A stretch of 64,000 bases of DNA from Amaurobius ferox (GCA_951213105.1 OX578149.1:310001-374000); one strand, 5' to 3'; shown: positions 1-12,059, counted from the first letter of the stretch. The notes: generated from the sequence alone by a model not told the origin. Translations and numbers: made by a program.

Positions 1-160
1 AAGTATAAGTTAATTGAGTATTTGGAAATAGTTTTACATGTTGTCATCCTGAAAATCATCCATAAAAACACTGCACCATTGATCTTATACATTATTTTTT
101 ATTTTAAAACTAGTAAATCCATTGCATTATATAAGGAAAGTGATGTGCTGTCCACATCAG
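1..160 (-). mobile_element. Terminus of CTGATGTGG-family dispersed element
   Basis: Read on the minus strand from 160 downwards, this begins CTGATGTGG, then a short inverted CACAT, then CACTTTCCTTATATAAT. It matches the starts of the copies at 58189, 60945, 63293 and 63549. As in those copies, an A-rich run lies just outside the terminus. The element continues off the left edge. The family has no recognisable coding sequence here and its class is unknown. Confidence 0.7.
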
Positions 161-617
161 ATTTTTTATTATTGTGAATAACATCTATGCTTGGGGTATG
201 TGTATTGCAATGGAGTGTTATCAAGAATAGAAATACTTTAGAATGTTATATCTCAGAACATAATAGATAAATATGGAAACAATTTCTACTTGTTTTGGTG
301 GAAATGTTGTATAGATTATGGATAGACAAAAAAATTTAATATTTTAAACTTTTTTTAACATTTAAAAAACTGTCTAAGCTAGTTTTTCAATTTTCATAAT
401 TTCCCACGAAATACCTCAGAAACTATAAAAGATAGATATAATTAGTAAATGACAAAAATATGTATTAAAAAAATCCAGTTTTTAGATCTGTAATTTTTTT
501 CATATAATTCAGTTTTCAAGTCTTGTCAAGTTGAAGACGATTGAACATTTTCTGATTTTCAAGTATGTAATGCTTATATCTCAGAAGCTATAAGGGTATA
601 AACAATATGCAAGAATG

Positions 618-676
618 TTGAAGACCCAGACCACACAGCCAACCCGAAGGTTTCTGGCAGCAATTTGTGTGGCCGG
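618..676 (-). mobile_element. 59-bp micro-SINE (hairpin with SINE 3' tail)
   Basis: A 59-bp unit sits between perfect 14-bp direct repeats, AATATGCAAGAATG at 604-617 and 677-690, which is the signature of target-primed insertion. On the minus strand it begins CCGGCC and ends with CTGGGTCTTCAA, the 3' end of the larger SINEs at 11494, 35922 and 51615. The middle folds into an outer stem of about 8 pairs and an inner GCC/GGC plus AACC/GGTT stem closed by a UUCG-type loop on the minus strand. A second unit with the same ends is at 35850-35907. It has no A or B box of its own, so how it is transcribed is unknown. Confidence 0.75.
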
Positions 677-690
677 AATATGCAAGAATG

Positions 691-2428
691 TGTAGTTCTT
701 TGTGTATATAATTGGATTTTGGGTCAAGCTATTAATTTTTGAAGTAAAGTGGTCATAATTTTGATATTTTAGAATTTTAGCCTGTGTTTTCCAATGGGTG
801 GGAAAGCTGTAATATTTAAAATGTCATGCTTGTTGCAGCCTAGTGTGTTTACTTAATCTATGGTGAAACATTTGCTCACAAGCACAAGATGTTTTGTTTT
901 AAAAAAATAGGAGGTTAAATGAACTTGGAGATTCTAAAGATGTTTAATGATTGATAAGGTTTGAGCACAATAAATGGAAATATATGTATTCAGGCGAATC
1001 TAAAATATTTTCAGATATATTGTATAAGTTTCATTTATATACCGCCAAGCAAGTTAGTAAAATAATTTGATATTTTAAAGAATGAAATTGGAGCAAAAAC
1101 CTAAGATGCTAGTTAGCTATAAAGAGTTTGAAAACCATTAAATGAAAAGATGAACTTGAAAAATATTAATAAACTTATTGAACTTTGTTTTACAAAATGC
1201 TTTTTATATAAACCATTTGGCTCCATTGGACTGGAGATTTATTTTTGTCATGGAGTGCGCAATAGAAAAAATATTTCATTTACTCCAAATGAGCATATTG
1301 CTATCAACAAGTAGAACTTATATTAAGTTGTGCGTATTTAATATACATAAATTCACAAATTTCAGATTCATAAGTGTCTACAATTTATTTGCCAATTTTT
1401 ATTAGATTATCTAGCTAAAATTACATCTTAGGGCACATGGAAAAGTTGTCTCATAAACTGTCTCATATGTGTTTAAACTTTTGCACCATCAATACAGTAT
1501 TTTTTTTTCTTGCACATGTTTATTATGGTACTAGAATCATAATCAGGTCCTGATTACTATAGAGTAAAATCAGGTTATTACACCTGATTTATTACAGAAT
1601 GTAACAATGTAGATGGATTTGTAACTGACTAAAATATATCACCGACTTATGTATTTAAAATAAACAAAGGTATACTTTTATGTCCAATTAAGTTAGTAGT
1701 AGTATAAGTAGTATAGAATAAGAAATTCATCACACAGCTGCCATGTCATTTGGTTTTGGCTTCCAGCTTTGGAGAATTTTATCAAAATGAAAAACTTGTT
1801 AATCATTGTCTCCAAATTATTCCCTAGCATTATTTATAGTTTTTTACATGGCTATTAAAACTTCATGGAATAATTTATATTGTACTTTAAATTTTATCAA
1901 AATAGTTACAAATTAACACATTTGTATCCTTAATGCTAAAAAAGTGGACGCATTAGAAATAAGTCAGGCCAAATAAGTTTATCGGAATTAACATTAGAAA
2001 ATAAGATATGTATGGTTTTAAGTATTCGAAATGTAATGATTCTGGCTGCATAATATTTTTTGGAAATTTAATGAAATACATTTTCACTTTTCTGAATAAT
2101 TCCAATGTCTGTACTCTTATTTTCTAAAAAGATCTGCCCATTTAGAAAATGTATTATTTCATCATTCATATTGAATTTTATAATTTTGTACCGTTTTTAA
2201 TGTTACCACATTCCTTTTAAAAATGTACTGATTTATTTGTATACTTTTCTATAATTTTTTATTTTATCATGTTTAGCTTTTAATAAATGTAATTTTTTTT
2301 ATATATATGTCTCCAGCATGAGTAAACATTTGTTATGAAAGAAAATTGCTCTAATACAAATTGTAACAGCACATGCTATTCTAAAAAATGCACACTCATA
2401 TACAAATGGAAGGCCCTTCAAGTTGTTT
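691..2428. other. AT-rich stretch with no recognised feature
   Basis: I found no coding exon, RNA gene or element terminus. The stretch 170-600 has short phrases (such as ATATCTCAGAA) that recur, so it may be old repeat. Confidence 0.5.
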
Positions 2429-2578
2429 GAAATGGAATGTATATAATTATTTATATAATTTCCTTGTACCTGTGAATATATTTTTATCATTTTATGTGTT
2501 GAAAAGGTATTTATTATACAAATTATATTTTCAACATTTCATGGAGACTATTGTCTTATCTGATGATTGTATCTTATT

Positions 2579-2640
<62 letters not shown>

Positions 2641-2958
2641 AATTAATAAAAATGAATTAAAATAGAATAATTGAAAAGAAATAGTGAAGCATTCATAACA
2701 AACAAATGAATTCAATTCCTAACCAGAAAAAAACTCAAGATAATGCCAGTCATAAACAAGACAAACCGAGGAAACCACACTGTTAATTTAAAACAAATAT
2801 TCTAAAGAGAAATGGAATGTATATAATTATTTATATAATTTCCTTGTACCTGTGAATATATTTTTATCATTTTATGTGTTGAAAAGGTATTTATTATACA
2901 AATTATATTTTCAACATTTCATGGAGACTATTGTCTTATCTGATGATTGTATCTTATT

Positions 2959-3014
<56 letters not shown>

Positions 3015-3192
3015 AATTTATAAAAATGAATTAAAGTAGAATAATTGAAGAGAAATAGTGAAGCATTCATAACAAACAAATGAATTCAATTCCTAACCAG
3101 AAAAGAATTCAAGAAAATGCCAGTCATAAACAAGACAAACCAGGAAACCACCCTGTTAATTTAAAACAAATATTCTAAAGAGAAATGGAATG
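2429..3192 (+). repeat. 380-bp tandem duplication with embedded (TA)n microsatellite
   Basis: Unit one runs 2429-2808, unit two 2809-3181, and 11 bp of a third start follow. The units are nearly identical and each contains a pure TA run, about 2582-2637 in the first and 2962-3010 in the second. The apparent ORFs across it only read Tyr-Ile from the TA run. The high identity means a recent duplication; the TA runs differ in length. Confidence 0.9.
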
Positions 3193-3589
3193 ATGATGTA
3201 ACAGTAAAATTATCAGGGGGTGACTACTATGCATTGCATCAGCTTCATATTAGCAGGGATCGCATTCTTCCTAAAATTCCTTTTTTTTTTTTCTGTGTTC
3301 CTTAATTTCGTAAAAAAATCAAAATTTAATTTGTTGAGATCGAGAGCATATTCTGATACGTGCAGAAAATATTTCCACACAGGTTTTTCAATTTCTTTTG
3401 TAAGGAGCCTAGGTGATAAATGTTTACTTTTGGTTTCACTAGCATGGCTGATCATGTTCTAAAAATAGATCCCCCCCCTTCCCCCCATGTTATCTTTTTT
3501 ATATTTTGTTGACGGATGTTTCTATCTGAGCTTATATGACTAAATATATTTTCAGTTACATTTTTCTCTTGTATTTTAGTACAAAATGC

Positions 3590-4760
3590 CTGGAGGTAAA
3601 ACTAAATTTAATATTTCTTGACTTACTAAAGAACTTGATGGAGTTGTTTTAAAAGAATGGTGTTCCGGAACTTCTTTGGGGTTTTTTTTGCTCGATGTTT
3701 ATTATGTGCAGAAATGTTTAACATTTCAAATAGTGACTTTGCACAAATAAAATCTCATCATAATGGTAAAAAACATAATTAGAAATTTCAAGATTAATTA
3801 TCAAGGCATTTAAAGCTGATGAAATCAAAGGAACCGGCGAACAAGATCAGTTTCTCATCACAAAAGCAGAAGCTCTTTGGGCTATGAAAGTTATTCAAAG
3901 CAATATGTCATTTAAGCCCTGCTCTGAAAATGTTGACCTTTTTAAGGAAATGTTTCCAGATTCATCTATTGCAACAGGGATGCAAGTGATAGAGAAAAAA
4001 AACTGCTTATATGGACTTGCACCGTATTTTGATGAGGATTTGAAATATATATATATCTTATAGTGGAGGGAAAATAACTGTAACATTTGATGAGACAACA
4101 AATTCTCAGATGAAGCATCCATTAAATATTTACATTAGATATTGGTCTTGTGAAATTAAATCTGTTTATCAGTATTTGACAAGCATTTTTTTAGACATGC
4201 AACTGCCGATATATTGCTGAGAGATGCATTTTCTTCGTTTAAAAAGAAAGAACCCATGAGTACCCATGATTGCCTTAGAATCATTGAACCGTGGCGACAG
4301 TGTTTCTTTAACTTCTTCGTACTCATCAACTGTGCAGTACTCAAAAACTTCATTCTTTTTACCCAATTTCTGAAAATCTGCTTCTTGTTAAGCATTATTA
4401 CTGTAGTGAACACCAGTTTACTGAATGTGTGACAGCATTTGACTATATTACATCAACTAATTTAGCAAAAATTGAATCTGGATTTGTCACTATAGTCTAT
4501 AAAGGATCTTGGTGGCTTGCATGTATTCTTGAGAAGAATAATGTTACGAGTAAGTAAGCTTCCTACATCCTAAGGGACCTTCTCCTTCTTTCTTTTATCC
4601 TCAACTGAGGACGTATTGAATGTGCCGGGTGAAACCATTTTGCAAGAAGTACAGCCTGTTACTGCAACTGGGAGAGTTTGTACTCTGAGCAAGGAAGAGA
4701 TGAGAAGAGATGAAATTCTCTTCACTCAGTTTGGAGAAGTACTTATTTTAAAAGTTCTTG
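3590..4760 (+). pseudogene. Decayed hAT-like transposase
   Basis: Reading across several frames gives pieces that fit an animal hAT-type (BED finger) transposase. These are an N-terminal MPGGKTKFN-like start with a Cys-x2-Cys piece (LLCAEMF), then a block with MFPDS and YGLAPYFDED, then FDETTNSQM followed by IYIRYW, which resembles the start of the catalytic core. Further on, a piece reads SWWLA with HP-GP and FYPQ. Stops and frameshifts are frequent, so it cannot make protein. I saw no terminal inverted repeats or 8-bp target duplication. The family call rests on motif memory and is moderate. Confidence 0.5.
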
Positions 4761-4917
4761 AAAAAAGTGAGGTTTTGTAATTATAATTATAAATACAAAA
4801 TTAAATTTTGAGTGACATATGTGAAATATTAAGTGTGTAGCAAATTGTTAAAATTGAAAAGAACATATGTGGGCTGAATGTTTGAAACAACTGGTTAATA
4901 AGTTATGCACTAAATGT

Positions 4918-5905
4918 ATGTCATTCTGTATCAAATCATTTAATGGTTTGAACCTTGATACCTCAGAAATGGATCATTTTTGGTACAGTGATAGTACCAG
5001 TAAATTTTATAAAAACTGTAAAATTTCAGATTTTTTGGGCTCTTAGATTTTCAGTTATTCACTTTTTTTAAAAAAGCAAAGTTTTGAAATCTTTAAACAG
5101 TTGTAGATCAAAAACTATTTGACCCAGAGAACTCAAATCTGTGCAGTTCTTTTGTTTTCGATGAGCCTTAATTTGATATACAGCATGATTATGGTATTCT
5201 AATTCTTTTTTTTTTAAATTGGAGTTTTTAAAAAAATTACAAACTAAAAAAATAATTTTTTTTTAGAAAATCTAAAAAAAAAAAAACTGATTTTTTTTTT
5301 CCAAAAATATGTTTTAAAGACATTAAGGGACTCTCTGTATGCCAAATTTCATAGTCGGTCGTCAAGGAGTCTATGGAAATTAAATTTTTTGTAATTAAAT
5401 TTAGAGAATTTCACGTATAGTTTAATACAAAAAAAAATAATTTTCTTAGGAACCCATTGCCATCCCATTATGAAACTTGACATACAAGTAGTCCATTAAC
5501 ATCTTTAAAGCATATATTTCTTTCAAAGAAATTAAAAGGGGTGTTTTTGGGATTTAAAAAAAAAAATTCAAGTTTTTTTAAAATTCAAATTTGAAATAGC
5601 ATAGTCATGTTATATATCAAATTAAGACTCATTAGAAGCAAAAGAAAATGACATGAATTTGAGCTCTCTAGGTTAAATAGTTTTTGATCCACAGCTGTTT
5701 AAAGATTTCAAAACTTTGACAAATTTGGCAGATTTTGCTTTTTTGAAAGTCAATAACTGAAAAACTAAGAGCCCAAAAAATCTAATATTTTACAGGTTTT
5801 GTCAGCTTCACTGGTACTACCACTGTACCAAAAATTGTCAATTTCCATGATGTCAAGGTTCAGATCATTGGTTGATTTGACACTGCTCAAAATGTAATCA
5901 CCCAA
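4918..5905. repeat. Long imperfect inverted repeat (fold-back element)
   Basis: The left arm (about 4918-5400) and the reverse complement of the right arm (about 5436-5905) match over nearly their whole length, roughly 75-85% by eye. Shared landmarks include TTTTTTGGGCTCTTAG at about 5032 against CTAAGAGCCCAAAAAA at about 5767, and GTACCAGT against ACTGGTAC. The centre is near 5415. There is no coding capacity. The layout fits a non-autonomous fold-back element or an old head-to-head duplication. It directly follows the hAT remnant and may have inserted into it. Confidence 0.8.
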
Positions 5906-6682
5906 GGATCTGATCAGTTAAGAGAATTGGTAGAAAAAATTGCCTTTTTAGAAATGGAGAAAGAAAAGCTTGTACAAAAAATATTTACCTCTCCCTAGAA
6001 TATGCTTTTCAAAAAATTTTTAATCATCAACTCTAATACTATGATTTTGCTTCAGACTATGTTAAAATTTGTATGTTGGGGGTATATTTCTAATTTAGGG
6101 TATTTTTTTTTTTTTTTTAAGGAAAATTTTCAATGCATTACCAGTCTTCCAATTCCCTGTAGCACAGCTTTCTAATTGTATTCAAGTTTCCATCCAGGAA
6201 TGAACCTTTTTTCCCCCCTTCTTTCTTCACAGCTGTTATGATTGTAACATTTAAAATATCCTATCTAAATAAGTTTTCTAAAAATAATGTAATATAATTT
6301 TTGACAAAAATGTAAGACATAATTATGATTATTCTGAAATCTGCTAATATTAAATTGATGCAAGTCATTCGTCTATTTGAATTTAAATATAAGTAAATAA
6401 TCTCCATATTTTTTAAAAAGTGAAAAAATATACTTATGCTAAAAATTAGTATAATGAAATGTATTAGTTTTGCATATTTTGTATATAACTATTGTAAGTT
6501 ATAGTAGAAACTTTCCTAAAATTTTTGTAAAATTTCCTAAAATTCCTTCCTAATTTTTTTTTTTTTTTTTAATATGCTATGATCCCTATATTAGCACATT
6601 TTATTTAATGACCTGTTACTGTGAACAAAAGGCCATTAGATTGAAAAAATTGAAAAACTAAAAAGAAAAAGAATTGACTTAC
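5906..6682. other. AT-rich stretch with poly-T runs
   Basis: There are T homopolymers near 6097-6118 and 6550-6570. A short open reading piece at about 5895-5990 (rich in Glu and Lys, ending in a stop) may be the tail of the gene interrupted by the fold-back element. Nothing else is recognisable. Confidence 0.4.
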
Positions 6683-6950
6683 ATGTGTAGATGTTGAATC
6701 ACTTAAACCAACCCAACATGATGTGCAGAGAAGGTGTTGCCCACAGAATACTATATTCAGAAGGTTCACTCCCATAGGACCCTATGGCAACATTTTTAAC
6801 ATGGGATGTCGCATAGACACTAGAGCTCGTGAGTTGGACCAACTGAACTACGATGTAAACAAAATACGTCTGCCAGATTTGGCGCGTTATCACTCGCTTG
6901 GCTATTTTTTTTTTAAAACGGAACAAAATGTTGAGGACTGTACTTTTATA
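6683..6950 (-). promoter_or_regulatory. Possible TATA promoter plus first exon
   Basis: On the minus strand a canonical TATAAAAG lies at about 6940-6947. It is followed by about 230 bp that is richer in CpG than its surroundings (GCGCG, CGAG, ACGT). That ends in a good splice donor, CACAT|GTAAGT, at 6682/6683. One ATG reads open to the donor for about 31 codons. No protein family is recognised and no second exon was found, so this could be chance. Confidence 0.25.
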
Positions 6951-6959
6951 ATTTTTTAA

Positions 6960-7740
6960 ACTATAGAAATGATCAGGATTTAAAAATACATTAATCTGCA
7001 ACATAAATATATTCATTAGTTTAAGTAAATTTAAATAAACATAGTTATATATTTAATTCAAATAATCATAAAATAGATTAAAAAATAGACACATTGCATT
7101 GTCTCACTATAAAACATAATGCACAAAAAATTACAAGCTAACATACACAAAAGACTGAAATATTATATAATATTTTCGGTCTAAAAAGTATACTAGCATG
7201 TTGATCGTTAATGACTTGATCCTTAATTTGTTCTGGGATACTGATAATAGACTTTTTTTTTTTTAAATATAAAAATATTCATATAGTAAATATAAAATTT
7301 ACATAAATGCACTATCGAAGTTGTGGAACTCAATCATTAATTACCCGAGGGGGGGGGTGAATTTTCCACCATAAGGCACTTAATAAAAATTTTACATAAA
7401 TATATACACATACAATATCACATTCAACTAAGAAAAAGCTATCCAAATATCAATTATTTCACATTTTATAAAAATACGGAAAATATTTTTTAACTAATTA
7501 TACCACTACCTCTTAGAATTTAGTCTAATCCGGAAGTAATAACACAGAACTAATTTCGTATGATGAACACATGTATACTTATATGAACACGTGTATACTT
7601 ATAATGAACACGTATGTAGGATGGTGATAACTAAAATTATTTCTATTTTAAAAAAAATAAATTACATACCCTGTAACGCAACCAGTTTTCTTTTGGCAAT
7701 CCATTTCTATGAAATGATCTAAACACTTAACAAATAATCC
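6960..7740. other. AT-rich stretch with no recognised feature
   Basis: Only short repeats are visible. About 2.5 copies of a 22-bp unit built around GAACACGTGTATACTTAT lie at 7560-7618, and a short G run is near 7351. Confidence 0.45.
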
Positions 7741-7975
7741 TTTTTCACGTTACTCAAACCACGCTAGTCTGTTGTTCTAAGTTTTCGTCGAGCGAAATAG
7801 GGTTATAACATTGAAAATCGTCTTGGACCCAAACCAGACCATCGCCAAGCGCTCAGACCAAACCAGACCATCGCCAAGAGCACGCCAACCCTCGTTTTGG
7901 TTTATCTCTAATGGCCGCCGCGAAAACGAAACTATCGAGAGTAGCAGGTCTGTATAATATTAGTCTGTGGTGTTG
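7741..7975 (+). promoter_or_regulatory. CpG-containing island, possible promoter or 5' exon
   Basis: This patch has clearly more CpG (GTCGAGCG, CGCCAAGCGC, GGCCGCCGCG) than the DNA around it. A plus-strand ATGGCCGCCGCG start at 7912 reads 24 codons (beginning MAAAKTKLSRVAG) to a stop, with a possible weak donor AG|GTCTGT inside. It contains a 29-bp-period tandem pair (7831-7849 and 7860-7878). CpG retention suggests an unmethylated promoter, but no following exon was found. Confidence 0.25.
7831..7878 (+). repeat. Tandem pair, period 29 bp
   Basis: AAACCAGACCATCGCCAAG occurs twice with starts at 7831 and 7860. Confidence 0.85.
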
Positions 7976-9456
7976 CCTATCCTAAGGTATAATGTGTAAT
8001 GTCCATGTTGCCAGTCGTAAAAATTGTAAAAAGTAATTCCATTCTAAAGTATAAGAAAGGATAGTGACTAAATAAACTGCATTCAAAATACAAGTGCTTA
8101 TTAATATATGTAGATCAAAATGGTAATCATTATTAACCCTAAAAAATAACTTTAATAATTAATGAATCGAATGTATTAATCGATTGTAGAATTTAGACTA
8201 GGCCTACCACAGACACTTTGCAACTATCTCCTGACAAAATGCACTGTTAGATGTTGCAAGTGTATCGATATGCATAATAATATAAACTATAACCGTAAGT
8301 AGCAGTAAGTTAAGCATGGAGAGTGATTATAATTCTATAGTGATATAGCCATAATAAAATGCTGAATAATTTATATATATTTAATGATTTAGCAATTGGC
8401 AAACATATTTAGGATAATTAATTTTTAATTAGATAGATATTGCTCGGTAAATTCATTTCTAGTTGGGATTTGCTTGGACCAACATCATATAACCAACAAT
8501 GCTATGACTTTACATAACACTGTAAAACATGCCCATCTGCTTCAAACTTTCACACACTACATCGGATGTTGGACGAGCCGGACGGCCTGGGGCTTTCACA
8601 CTACATCGGATGTACTACATAAAAATACGAAGATTTCTGTAAAGAAAGATAATTTATTTTCAATATAATGTACTTTTAACAAGATTGTGAATTTTTTCTA
8701 ATTCACACCAAATTAAGCATATACTAAGATAGCCTAATATGAACTATTCAATGGGATTAAGCTTGAGTAATGCAAATGCCAAGCTTAAATTTAGCATTTA
8801 AAAGTATTTCCATATAAAGTGCAAAAGTGTGAGAGATGTCACAAAAACAGCAATGTATGGCAAACCTCTTGTCTCGCCCTCCCGTTCCAAGCCAAATCTC
8901 ACAATGCTATGTATTTGAATTGTTTAATTAACAATTCTTTGTATAAGAACATTTTTAATACACCCCAAGCTTTTCAAACTCAATTTGAATTACTACTAAA
9001 AATTTCCAACAAAAATATGACGCAACCCATATAGGCCTCTAATGAAGCACACTATAATTTGCTTCTGCTTTTTCATGTTATCTAATTCTGATTAAAGCCA
9101 TAATGGAAAGCGTTTGAACCCTTAGTATAAAATTTTAAACAAGCTTTGCTTCTAAATATCTTGCATAGTACATATCTTTTCATGCATCTTGCTAATTGTT
9201 TTGAAAATGTATTTTATGCAACGATTGTGGTCTGCAGTTCGAAAACAGTTTTCGAATCGACTGTATATTTGTGTTCATTCCAGCAATGAAAGGCGAGTTC
9301 ATTTTTAAATGAACGTAACAAAATCACAACACTTTATTTTCTATCCAAAGTACATCTAGCTTAAATCAAAGTCATATCGACATTCTATTATACTTAATTA
9401 ATTTCACTTTATTCTCTTCATGTGCAATAAAATATTTCGCATGTAAAATAAATAAA
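7976..9456. other. AT-rich stretch with no recognised feature
   Basis: The only structure noticed is a short direct repeat built on CACTACATCGGATGT at about 8552 and 8596. No exon or element boundary is seen. Confidence 0.45.
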
Positions 9457-9706
9457 TATGTTGATGCCAGTTTCTAAATCTAATATTTCAAAGACTTGAG
9501 TATATGTCTTGCAAAGGGCTGTTGGATACCTTGCAGACACTTGAAATAAATGACCATAGAATTTAACATAACATATAAAATATGTTGATGCCAGTTTCTA
9601 AATCTGACACCTTCCTTTTTCAAAGACTTAACTGTGTCTTGCAAAGGCTTGCTGGTTACCTGGCAGACACTTGAAATAAATGAACATAGAATTTAACATA
9701 TCATAA
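9457..9706 (+). repeat. 125-bp tandem duplication
   Basis: Two adjacent units start with TATGTTGATGCCAGTTTCTA (about 9457 and 9581). Both continue through TGTCTTGCAAAGG and GCAGACACTTGAAATAAATG. They differ by scattered substitutions and a small indel, so the duplication is moderately old. Confidence 0.85.
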
Positions 9707-10389
9707 AAAATCTTTTACAAGAACACTCATAAAAAATAACAAGATTAAATAAAAATGAGAAAAAACTTTAAACAATATTATTCTAAATAGTTCAAGGTGA
9801 AAAAAGAAAAACTACTGTCAGAGAAGGTCTGTGGACTCCAAGGCATTTTACAATATAACTTTTGATTAATTACTTCTTGATTGCAGTGATCAGACTAGTC
9901 CAGATTGCACAAGTTTTATAGTTGCTATCTGGAATCATAACAACTACTTGATCACTTTCCTTAGATTTTTTATAGCCAGTCTTCCAGTTGTGGGAAAATA
10001 AATATGCCCTTTGCTTGCCAATGGCATGTAGCTTTTTCTACGTCTTCAACTCATCTGAATTGTCTGTTACGTAATTCATTCGTCTCTTCAGTCGCTGACC
10101 TGCACTTCGGTTCCTCAGACATACGGTTCCTGACCAACTGGCACATTGGTCTGTACTGCAGAGCACATATTTATGACCACTGCTGTTTGGTTCCACAGTC
10201 AATTAAAATCAACACTAATAATCTGAAACGGTTTGTCGGGAAGAGTTACAGGTGTAATCAGAACTTCATCCTAAGAACAACTCTTAGCTGGTAGTTGATA
10301 TGATTTGCACTTATCACAAAATTTTCCAATTCAGACAAGCAGCTGATTCATATGGTCATGTCAAACAAGAAGATTAAACATGTAAATCA

Positions 10390-12059
10390 TTGACTAAATA
10401 CTGCTCAGAAGGTTGGCCAGAGAAACACAAGCTTCTTTGTGAATGTCAGAGGTACTGGGAGCATAGAATCTCAATTGTTCTACAGCATGGACTGTTGCTC
10501 AAATATACACGAATCATAATTCTAGAGCAATTATGTGAAGATATTTTGAACTGCATACATGAGGGTCATCAAAGCTTTACAAAATGATGTGCTAAAGCTA
10601 AAGAAGCAATTTGGTGGCCTGGTTTATCAACAGAGATTGAGAAGTTAATCTCAAATTGTCAAAAGTGCAGTAAAATATATATACAGCAGTAATGTATACA
10701 GCAGTAAAAGTATCATAAGGAACCACTTATCCCATCAGAATTCCCAGAGCAGCCATGGCAGATAGTAGGAGCTGATCTTTTAAAGCTTAAAAATGGATGG
10801 TATCTTATAGTTGCAGACAACTTCTCTAGGTACTTCGAAGTTGCAAAATTGGAGGATCAGAGTTTACCAACTGTGATCACCCATTTGAAATCCATATTTG
10901 TAAGACACAGAATACCAGAGGTTGTTCATAGTGACAATGGCTCTGAATGTTCACAAAAAGTTGCTGATGCAAAATATAAGAAATTCTCAGAACAGTATGT
11001 ATTTATGATTGTAACATCAAGTCCAAGATATGCACAAAGCAGCAGGTTCATTGAGTCTATGATAAAAGGATTTTAAAACGACACCATTAGAGAATGGCTT
11101 CAGTCCAGATGAACCGTGAATGAGAATATGTAAATTGAAAAGCAGAATCCCTGCATCAAGTGAGGCCTAAGTTATGAAATTCAAAGGTGCTTAGAAAGGA
11201 GGAAAACCAAATCGAGAAGCAAAAGTACTACTTTGATCGTTGTCACAGTGTTAGAAAACTAACAGACTTGAAAATAAGACAATCAATATGGTTTCTGATA
11301 TGAAAACCCGTGGGAAGATACAAAATACCCATCAAAACCGAACATCATACTTAATTGAAACTCCTTAAATAGAATCTTCCTGTATCCTTCGCCACATATT
11401 GAGATATCTACAGAGAAAGAGACAAGTATTCCTAGACTTGATATCCTAGGTCGGAAAGAAAATGTTGGAAATGGTAACACACAAGATCAGAAGGGCCAAC
11501 GGCCGTACCGTGTGCTGAAAACACCGGTTCTCGTTAAATCACCGAAGTCAGGCAGCATCGGGCGCGGTTAATACTTGGGTGGGTGACCACCTGGGAACAC
11601 CGCTTGCTGTTGGCACATTTCGGGCGTGGTAGCCCGGTGGTTTGCGCGCTGAATTTGCACGCTGCCACAACTGCCGCCGTGTTCATGCGGAGTACGATCA
11701 CGTTAAACATGTGGGTTAAACATGTGGGTCCATAAGTCCTTCCGAGAGGTTGGTGGTAGGGGAAGGAGGGTACGGTCTCTGTGGATGCCTCCCCCACTGG
11801 GTTTCAGCCTAAATTGGGTGGCACTTCCCAGCCGTCCAAACAGTTACCTTAAACCTTTCTGGTAAGTCGGACGGTTTGGGTCTCAACAACAACAGAAGAT
11901 CAGAAGTCTAACCAGCAAAAATTGATGCATGCAACTGAGCTACAGAAATGGGAAGATTCACACCCAACACCTTTGTATAAAACTTGAAGTGGGAGACCTG
12001 TTCAAGTACCCCTTAAACCCCTTTGGTCTGCCAGACCAAACATTTGAACTTTAAAGGGG
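10390..12059 (+). pseudogene. Gypsy (Ty3) integrase remnant
   Basis: The protein pieces follow the order of a Gypsy integrase of the K02A2.6-like type common in arthropods. First is a YCSEGWPEK linker, then the zinc-binding H-H-C-C region (IHEGH and CQKC with a WWPG motif between), then the catalytic core with GADLLKLKNGWYLIVADNFS and HSDNGSE, and SSPRYAQSS-IE for the acidic third residue. A C-terminal piece with KYYFDRCHSV follows in shifted frames. In-frame stops and frameshifts are present. A 5S-headed SINE (11494-11895) has inserted near the 3' end, and a Copia-type solo LTR (12060-12870) sits at its polypurine tract. Weak integrase-like words also read on the minus strand at 10000-10300. 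Confidence 0.8.
11494..11895 (+). mobile_element. Composite SINE with 5S rRNA head and tRNA-like part
   Basis: The first 120 bp (11495-11614) match animal 5S rRNA closely: it starts GCCAACGGCC and has ACACCGGTTCTCG, ATCACCGAAGTCA, GGGCGCGGTTA, CTTGGGTGGGTGACC and TGGGAACACCG in order. A tRNA-derived part follows (TGGTAGCCCGGTGG, an A-box-like piece) without a B box, then a body shared with 51615-51900 and 35922-36305, and a CAACAACAACAG tail. Perfect 11-bp duplications AAGATCAGAAG flank it (11483-11493 and 11896-11906). It is an inserted SINE, not a working 5S gene. Confidence 0.9.

Noticed and set aside
2388..3034. Two similar small proteins with Tyr-Ile runs
   Set aside because: The frames are produced by TA microsatellites in a tandem duplication.
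11495..11614. A 5S rRNA gene
   Set aside because: It continues into a tRNA-like part and SINE body, is bounded by target duplications, and has substitutions in the 5S region; it is a SINE head.
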